Below are positions 1 to 9,600 of a DNA stretch of 64,000 nt, piece by piece. This DNA comes from Caenorhabditis elegans (Eukaryota; Nematoda; Chromadorea; Rhabditida; Rhabditidae), in contig NC_003283.11 in NCBI RefSeq assembly GCF_000002985.6, positions 18,601,501 through 18,665,500 of the forward strand, read 5' to 3'. The notes beneath the pieces are model-generated. The model was not told where the DNA came from. It saw only the letters and a program-made list of their open reading frames with translations, and searched no databases. Positions within the stretch are counted from its first letter, which is position 1. Each line of letters begins with the position of its first letter. The position numbers and the translations under genes were made by a program.

Positions 1-616
1 TAGAATTTTCTAAAAAAAGTTAGAAGTTTTTGGAAAACTTTTAGAATTTTCTGGATTTTTTTTTTAATTTTTGACATAACCAGAAATTGTATAAAATTTT
101 CCAATTTTTTTCAGTTTTCTAGACATTTATAGTGAAAACATTTATAGGTGTTTTGAAAATTTTTCGGAAATTTCTTTTGAAAAATTTCGAATTTTTTTAA
201 ATTCCGTATAAAATGATTTTTTTTCAGAATTTTTTGCATTTTCTTGAGTTTACTAGGGCCTTCTGAAACGTTTAGAAGTTTTTTGAAAATTTTTAGAATT
301 CCCTGAATTTTTCAGAATTTTCTAGAACTTTCTGGAATTTTCAAAATAATTTTTAAAATAAATTTCCAATTTTTTTTTTGAATTTTTAAAAAATTTTCTG
401 GAATATAGGCAGGAAATCAAATTTTTCGCATTTGAAATGTATAAAAATAATTCTGGAATTTTCTGCAACTTTGTGGCTATTTTTAGAAATTTTTAAAATT
501 TTTTGGATTTTCTATACTCATTGTCAATTGAATTTTTTTTTTAATTTTCAAATTTTCAACTTTAAACACAATTTAAAGTTGCCTAAAACTCGAAATCTTA
601 TAATTTTCCGTTTCAG
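1..616. other. Intron sequence of grdn-1 upstream of the first exon seen
   Basis: AT-rich sequence built from recurring 'agaattttctggaatttt'-type stretches. I found no exon with matched splice sites here. The frame open from 432 to 674 runs across the real acceptor at 616 and is not credible. Confidence 0.6.
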
Positions 617-3600
617 GATAGCGATGATATGGAGAGCTCAACGACGAGTAGCTCCAATGGGGAAATCGCTATAAAGCAGCAGGATCAGAGCTTTTTGAGT
701 AGGTTTTTAACCTAAAAGTTATATTTTTTCACTTAAAAAAATTTTAAACTGAAAATTTTTAACTTTGTTTTATAGTGAGCCGCTCGACCTCTCCAACCTC
801 GGAACTACGTCACCAGACCCTTCAAATTGCAAATTTACAGCATGAAATGAGGCAAATGAGGACACAGGCGTGAGTTTAATTTTTGAAATTTTTTTAAATA
901 TAAATATTATACAGAAATTCATTTTTTAGAATTAAAAAAAAATTTAAAAAATCTCGAAATTTGGTTAAAAACCAAGGTTTTTATTGTTTTCTCTTTAGAG
1001 CGCACTTTCTCCGTTCAAAAATTATTTTATCAAAAAAATGTTAACTGACATATTGTAAAACTTAAAATTTCACATATTTTACATTTTGAAAATCCTAAAA
1101 ATCTCAAAAATTGACTAATCTATTGCAATTTGAAATTTAAAAAAATTTTTGAATTTTTTTTTTTTAAATTCACTTTTTTTGAAAACTCAAAAAAAATTTT
1201 TTTTTCAAAATTCAAATTAAATTTTTATGAAAAATACTTAAAGTTATATTTTTTCTAAAATTTATTCACAAAACTAGTAGTCAAAATAAACACTTTGAAA
1301 AAATTTCAACAAAATTTTCCAAATTTCCAGAGAAAACCGCGACGAAGAATGCCAAAAGCTGGAGCTCGACAACGAGGAAAAAGCTCAAAAAATTAAAATT
1401 TTGGAAAATGAGCGTCTAAAACTAGTAGATTTCAAGAAAAAATGGAAATCGGTGAACGATGACCTCCAGGAGGCAAACTGCAAAATTGAAAAGCTCCAAA
1501 ATTTGGTCGGAATCGAGAAAAAGTACAGAGAAGCTAGAGATGGCAAAGAGTTGTACAAGTCTAAGTACGATGTAAGTTTGCCTAGAATTTTTGCGAATTG
1601 GAGAGAAAAATATTAAAATCTTTGTGGGCGGGACCTACTACGCCCCGCCCAGTTCTTGGAATTTTTTCGAATTTCTTTTCTTCTAACGATAATTTCAAAA
1701 GCTATCGTATTTTTCAAATATTTTTTTAAGACGAGAAAAAACCATTTTTGGGGCGTGGTCTGTTAAACTCCGCCCTTTTTCTATAATTTTGAATTTTGGC
1801 CAATTCGGAAAAAAATTGAAAATGATTTTTTTATTTTATAAAAAAAAAATTTTTTTTTTTCAAAAACTGGTTTCCTTTCAGACCACGCCCATTTTGGGGG
1901 CGGGGCCATTTTTTTCGAATTTCATTTTTTCGAAATTATTTTTTTTTTAATTTTGAAATATTTTTTCAGATCGTCGTAAAAAAGAATCTAGAAATGGAAG
2001 AAACCATTACAACTCTCGAAAAAAATTTGAAAACCCTACAAATGGAAATGAAGGAAAAATTCGGCGTAGAGGACAACCTTCAGCGGATGCGGAACACCAT
2101 TGATGACTTGGAAGCCGAGATATCCAAGAAAAACCTGGAAATTGAGGATTTTCTCGACGAGAAGCATCGGATGGATCGGGAAATCAAGGAGCTCAAGGAA
2201 ATTGTACATCAGATGGAAGTGTAAGCTCACTCAAAAATTTCGAATTTTCAAGTCAAAAATTTCGAATTTTTCAGCCCCTCTACCACTACCACACCTAGAA
2301 TTATGGATTCTCTTGCTGATCAGCTGGAAAATGCGAAACAGGACGAGTTTGAGATGATGAAGGCTGAAATTCGAAAATTGAGAGCTCAAACTGAAGGAGC
2401 TACTCCGGAAACTACGATGTAAGTGCAAAATTTGAAAATTCCAGAAAAGTTCCAAGATTTTCGGTGGAAAAGTTGCCAAAAATTGAAATTTCGGAAAAAA
2501 AATGGCAAGAGACTTAAAATTTTGAGACTTAAAAAAACATAATTTTTTGAAAAAAAAAATTTTAATTCGAAAATAATAATTGCAAAAAATTCCAAGAAAG
2601 GGGCGGGGTTTGATAAACCACGCCTTCAAAATGGGCGTGGTTTAAAATGACAAATTTTTTCTGACGAATTTAAAAATTAAAAATATTTTACAAATTTCGG
2701 TTTTTATCCAAAATTTTTTTAATTTATTCCCAAATCCAGGATCCGAAAAATGAAATTTTGGAGAAGGGGGCGGGGTTTAGTAGGCTCCGCCCCCAAAATG
2801 GTTAAATTTCCAATTTCTCAGAGGGCGTGACCTAAAATCTTAGGTTACTTCTTGAGCAAATTTTTTTCGAAAATACTCCTAATTTTTGAATTGAAATCTT
2901 CAAACAAAAATTGCAATATCCAATAAGGGGGTGGAGCCTAATGTGACACGCCCCTAAATGGGCGTGGCTTTAACTGCCAAATACAATTTTTTGGTATAAA
3001 AAGCTTAGAGAACAGAACTTTTCACATTTCTAGCTTATAGAAACTGAACTGTTTTTTTTAATCCCAAAAAACGGGGAAAAATCCAAGAAAGAGGCGGAGC
3101 TGAACAGGCCACGCCCCCAAAATGGGCGTGGTTTTGTATAATAGTATATTAGCAAATTTTGAGAGTAAAAGTATTGTGTTAAGAAGTAGTCAAAGTTTTT
3201 TGAAAAAAAGAACCCCAAAATTCACGGTGAGCTCTGGGCCAGAGGGCTAAACTTTGGGAGCTCATATCTTAGTCCATTTAAGAGCTATTTATTTGTGTTG
3301 AACTACAAACTACAAGACGAAGAAATGACAAGTATTTTTTCAGTTGACACTTTTTCCGTAAAACATATAGTAGCTGAGTTCTAAGCTGTCAAAGTTGGCA
3401 AAAAAAAAAAAATTTTCAACAATTTTTTTTTCAGAATCCAATGCAACCAAGACCTGGACACCCTTCGCTCCCAGCTCTCCACGGAGCAACACCAAACCGC
3501 TCAGCTTCACCTGGAAATCCAAAAAATGCAAGTTGAAAAAGAGCAAATCGACGGGAATATGGAACGAATCGGCATTGAGCTCGAGGAAATGTCAGCGCAG

Positions 3601-6600
3601 GTGGAGAATCTTAACCTGGAACGGGATGAAGCCGTGAAGCAGCTTCTGGAGGCTCGACGGAAGTTTGGAGAGTTCCAGATGGGTCAGAGCCGGGATCTGG
3701 AGGAGAAATGGTCGAAGGAAGTGGAGAAATCCAATAAAATCTCAAAGAAGTGTGAGATTCTAGAGGAAAAGCTTCAGGAGTCTGATTTCCTGCTTGCCAA
3801 GTCGCGGGATGAAGCTAAAAAATTGCAATTTGAGCTCGACGAGGCTCTTGAAGAGACGAGCCATGTTACCAGAAGCCTGAGCTCTGAAAAAAACACACTT
3901 AAAGCCAAGCTCCTCGAGCTCCAGGATCAGGTAGAAGCCCAAACCCTGGAGCTCCTAAATCAGAAGAATTGTGGAAAGCGGCTCGAAGACCGGGACCAGA
4001 TGATTTCAAATTTGCACAATTTGAAAAACGAGCTGGAAAATGACCTGAAAACCTGCCAAACTCAATTGGAGCTCGAGTCCAAAAAACTTCAGCGGCTCCG
4101 TGAGGATTTGGTGCTCGAAAAATCGAGGCGAGCCGATTTGATCGGACGCATACACTCCCTGTGCACAACGCTGAGCCTGAACGGAGCAAATTTTGAAAAA
4201 ATCAATAATGACGATGAACTAATCGATAATATCGATGACATCATGATGAATGCGTTGGTGGCTGTGAAACGGGAACGCGATGATCTGAGGATTCAGGGGA
4301 ATCAGCAAATTCAAGAGTTGCATGATTTGAAGCGGGATATTGAGAAGTTGAGGTAAGGAGTTTTTTTTTCTAATTTTGCGTTATTTTAAGAATTTGTGAG
4401 AATTTTCTCTGAAAAATTTGAGAAATTTTAAAGAATTTTGAGAAAGTTAGACAAATTGTTTGCAATTATTAAAAAAAACGGGGCGTATTAGGCCCCGCCC
4501 CCAAAATGGGCGTGGTCTGAAAGGAAACTAGTTTTTGAAAAAAAAAAAATTTTTTTTTTTTATAAAAAAATCATTTTCAAATTTTTTCCGATTTGACCAA
4601 AATTCAAAATTATAAAAAAAAGGCGGAGTTTAACAGACCACCCCCCAAAAATGGTTTTTTCTCATCTTCAAAAAATATTTGAAAAATACGATAGCTTTTG
4701 AAATTATCGTTAGAAAAAATGATAGTCGGGGGCGTGGTCTGAAATGACATTAATTTCGAATTAAATTTTTTTTTCAAAATTTCAAAAAACAAAATTTTCC
4801 GAATTTGCCAAAAGTTGGGAACTTGAAAAAATGAAATTCGGAAAAAATTCTGCACAAAATGCAAAGAAAGAGGCGGGGCGTAATAGGCTCCGCCCCCCAA
4901 AATGGGCGTGGTCTGAACTGACGCATATTTTTCCTTTCGAAATAAGAAATCAAAATATTTACCAAATTTATATTTTTCCCCAAATACTGGAATTCGAAAA
5001 ATATAAATGTGGAAGTGGGGCGGGACTTAGTAGGCTCCGCCTCTATCATGACCTAGTTTCCAACCTCTCAGAATGGGCGTGGCCTAAAGTTTCAAGTTAC
5101 TTCTTAAACAACGATTTTTCGAAAAAATTCTTTAATTTTTGAATTTATATTCAAATAACTGCAGAAGCCAAGAAAAGGGCGGAGCTGAACAGGCCACGCC
5201 CCAAAATTGGGCGTGGCTTGATAGTGAATTTGAAATTTTTAAGAATTTCGGAAATTTTCAACAAAAAAAATGTTTTTTTTTTTTTTGATTAAAAAAAAGA
5301 ATTTTCTTAAAATTTTGGATTTTCCGTCAAAAAAATTTTTTCAGAAAATTTAAATTTCCCACTGAAATTTTTTCTTAGAAAATTTGAACTTTTCGCCTAC
5401 CGCTAAAGTTTTTAAAAATTGCCAAAAATTTCAAGTTTTGCTGCAAATTTGTCTATGTGAATTCTCCGTGAAAATTCAAATTTTGCGGAAAACCAAAAAA
5501 AAAAACTAACATCCTTAAAATTTCTCACATTTTCAGACGTTCCGAATCAGAATCGCTAAACGAATCCGACGATCGTGTCCGTGAGCTCACCCGAGAGAAT
5601 ATGCACACCAAGGAGCAAGTTTTCATGCTCCAGGAGAAGCTCCGCGAGCTTAATCTTGAGTTGTCAACTAAAAATGATGAGATTGACATGGTGAAGGCGT
5701 CAATTGAGGAGTTGAATAGGAATTCGGTAGGTTAGAAAAAATTGAACATTTTTGAAAAAAAAATTTTCCAAATTTTTTTTTCAAATTTCAAATTCCAGAC
5801 CGCCTCCTGTACCTCTAACGCTGAAATTGCCCGGCTCCAAGTCTCAATTCGCAACTCCCAAATCCAGGAGGACCTTGTAAAACAGGAAAATACAAAACTG
5901 AGAGATGAGCTCCAGGAAATGCAGAAAATGAGCAAGAAGCGGAGCCAAAATCTGGATGAGCTCGAAAATATGCACAAAACTCTTCTAGTCGACCATAGTA
6001 GGCTTCAGCAGTTGCACAATTTGCTTACTAGGGACTATGATGAGGCGAAGAAGGAATCTATGGAGTTGAGGCAGAAGGTTCAGAATATTCCAAGGGTTAG
6101 TAGCTGGAGTTTTGCATTTTCCAATTGAAAATGTCTGAAAAAAATCGATTTTTTTGTGCAAAATTGTCTGAAATCTCGAATTTTCAATTGAAAAAATGTG
6201 AGAAAAGTTGAATTTCCACAGTAAAAAGGTCTGAAAATTTGATTTTAATGTCTAAAAATGCCTTGAAAAGTTGAAGTTTCTATATAAAAATGCCAAAAAC
6301 TTGATTTTCCTGTGTAAAAATGTCTGAAATTTTGAATATCCTGCGTGAAAATGCTCAAATTTTCAGTTTTCCTATGTAAAAATGTCAGAATTTTCAATTT
6401 TTCTATCCAAAAATCCCTAAAATTTCGAATTTCTTATGTAAAAATGTCTGAATTTTCAATTTTACTATGTAAAAATGTCTGAAATATTGAATTTCCTGCG
6501 CGAAATTTCCCTGTGCAAAATTGTCCTAAAATTTTTATTTTTCTATGTCAAAATGTTTGAAATGTTGTTTTTCCATTAGAAATTTTAATTTTCCTATTTA

Positions 6601-9600
6601 AAAATTTCTAAAATTTCCAAATTTTCATATGTAAAAATATCTCAAATTGAACTTTTCTCTCTAAAAATTTCTGAAATTTAGATTTTCTTAGTCAAAAATG
6701 ACTATAATTCCAATTTTCCTATTAAAAAATGCTTGAAATGTTAATTTTCCTCACTAAAAATGTCTGAAATTTCAGTTTTCCGATTCAAAATTGTCTAAAA
6801 TTTTGATTTTCCTACTTAAAAATGTCTTGAAAATTCGGATTTCCTGTAAAAAAATCCCTCAAATTCACAATTTTCTATGAAAAAATGCTTGAAATTTCAA
6901 TGTTCCTCATTAAAAATGTCTGAAATTTCGATTTTCCTATGTAAAAACGCCTGAAAATTCAGTTTACCTACGTAAAACTACCTGAAATTTCAATTTTCCT
7001 ATGTGAAAATGTCTATAAATTAAATTTCCCTATGTAAAGATGCCTGAAATTTCAATTTTCCAGTGAAAAAGTGCCTGAAATTCTAAATTTCCTATGTAAA
7101 AGTGCCTGAAATTCTAAATTTCCAAAGTAGAAGCTGTTTGAAATTTTGAGTTTTACCGTGTAAAACTGTCTCAAAATTGAATTTTCCAAAAGTGCCCGAA
7201 ATTTCCAATTTCCTGCGTGAAAATGCTCAAAATTACAATTTTCCTATTTATAAATGTCAGAATTCGTAATTTTTCTAGCTAAAAATCCATAAACTGCCGA
7301 ATTTCTTATGTAACAATATCTGAAATATTGAATTTCCTGCACGAAATTTCCCTAAAAATGATTTTCCTATGTAAAAATGTCTGAAATTTCGATTTTCCAG
7401 TAAAAAAATGTCTGAAATTTATATTTTCCTATGTAAATTTGCCTGAAATTTAAAACTTCCGATTTAAAAATGTCAGAAACTTTGATTTTCTCTTGTAAAA
7501 ATTTCTGAAATTTCCAATTCCCCATGTAAAAATATCTGAAATTGCAACTTTTCTATTTAAAAATGCTTGAAATTTTGAATTTCTTATATAAAACGCCTGA
7601 AATTTCAATTTTTCTATTTAAAAATCCCTGAATTTAAAATGTTCCTATTTTAAAAATCCCTAAATTTTCAATTTTCCTGTGTAAAACCTTCCTAAAACTT
7701 CAATTTTCTTGTCTTAAAATTTCTGATACTTCAATTTTCCCATGCAAAACTATCTGAAATTTCCAAATTTCCTATTTAAAATATCCCAAATCTTGTGCTT
7801 TTCCAGCAACAAGCAGTCTTCATGAACGCCAACATCCGAGAACTTGAAGCCAAGCTGTCAGAAGAGATTTCCAGACGGGAGCAGCTGGAAAAAGAGCACA
7901 AAATGTGCAGAATTCACTGTGAAAATTTGAGGTAAATTCTGAATTTTCCACCCAAAAATCTTTCCAAATTTTCAAATTTTCAGACGAGACATTACCGAGC
8001 TCGTTCAAACTCGCGACGAGCTTTCCTTGGAGCTCCGCCGAGCCCATGACACGTGCCATAACAAGAATAATCAAATTGACGAGCTCAAAAAGCAGTTGAA
8101 TCAGAAAATCTCAGAAGTGAACAAGTTGAGCTCAAAGATCGAGGCGTTAAGCCAGCTGAACCGGACTTATAATGAGGAAAATCGGAATTTGTCCCGACAA
8201 CTCGAGATTCTACTGACCCAGAACAAGGAGCTGCTCCAGCGAGCTCTTCATGACAAGGATCAGTATCATTTGGAGATGAAGGACTTCCAGGTAAAAAAAA
8301 ATCGTGAAATATTTTTGAATTTTGAAAAAAAAATTTTTGAGTTTTTTGAATTTTTGTAATAAATTTATATTCATCCGAACCGCCTAATTTTCTTCTTTCC
8401 AAAAATATAATTTTCATACTTCCCGCTCCACAACTAACCGAGTTACAGACGTTTTTGCACGCCCCGGTTAGAGATGAGAGGGCGCAGAGAAAGCAGACGC
8501 GCTGACTGTCTGCGTCCTCTTCTCTCTCGCCGCGCAGGGCAAAAACCGCCGTAACTCCGCGATTCTTGGAGGAAAATTTATGAAAAGTATATTTTTGAAA
8601 TCAGGAAAAACCGGCGGTTTGGATGTGTATACTTTTTTCTGAAAAATTTTAAATTTTATTTTTCGAAATTTTTGATTTTTTTTTTATAAAATTTTGTTTT
8701 TCAAAGTGCAATTTATTATTAAATCTTCTAGGATCAACTCAGCGCTTTACGTCGTCACAAAGAAAAGCTTGAGGACAAGATCATGGATCAATACAGAACC
8801 ATGGAGAACAAGAAGTCAACGCCAGAACGGAAGCAGCCGCTGGTGAAGCGAGCCGCTAAGGCACTGATTAACAGGGTAATTTTTGCTCGAAAGTTTAGCC
8901 GGTTTTTAAAAAGGAAATCAGAATTTTCAAAAAATTTCATACCGGAAAAACGAATTTTCAAAGGTTTTTGGGAAGAAAATTCGAAATTTCAGGAATTTAT
9001 TATCTAGGAAATTCAACATTTCGGACATTTTTACATAGGAAATTCAAAGTTTTTGGGAATTTTTACATAGGAAATGCAAAAATTTGGACATTTTTTCATA
9101 GAAAGTTTGAAATTTCAGGAACTTTTACATTGGAAGTTCAAAATTTCACACATTTTAACATAGGAAAATTGAAATTTCAGGAATTTTTTACATTGGAATT
9201 TGAAAAGTTCACACATTTTTACATAGGAAATTCAAAATTTCGGACATTTTAGCATTGGAAATTTAAATATTCAGATATTTTTACTTTGGAAGTTCAAAAT
9301 TTCACACATTTTAACATAGGAAAATTGAAATTTCAGGAATTTTTATATAGGAAATTCAAAATTCCAGACAGTTTTTTGTAGAAAAATCAAAATTTCGAAC
9401 ATTTTTTCATAGAAAGTTTGAAATTTCAGGAACTTTTACATTGGCAATTCAGAATTCATGATTTTTCACATAGGAATTTAAAAAGTTTAGGACTTTTTTT
9501 TATAGGAAAATCGAAATTTCAAGCATTTTTGCATTGAAAATTCAAAATTTCAGACTTTTTTTTAATAGGAAATTCAAAACTCCAACCATTTTAACATTGA

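Noticed and set aside
4610..5142. Frames of 91-103 codons on both strands around 4610-5142
   Set aside because: Lie entirely in an intron made of GGGCGTGG repeats.
8085..8417. Minus-strand 110-codon frame
   Set aside because: Antisense of the grdn-1 exon 7984-8290 plus intron; low complexity and no homology.
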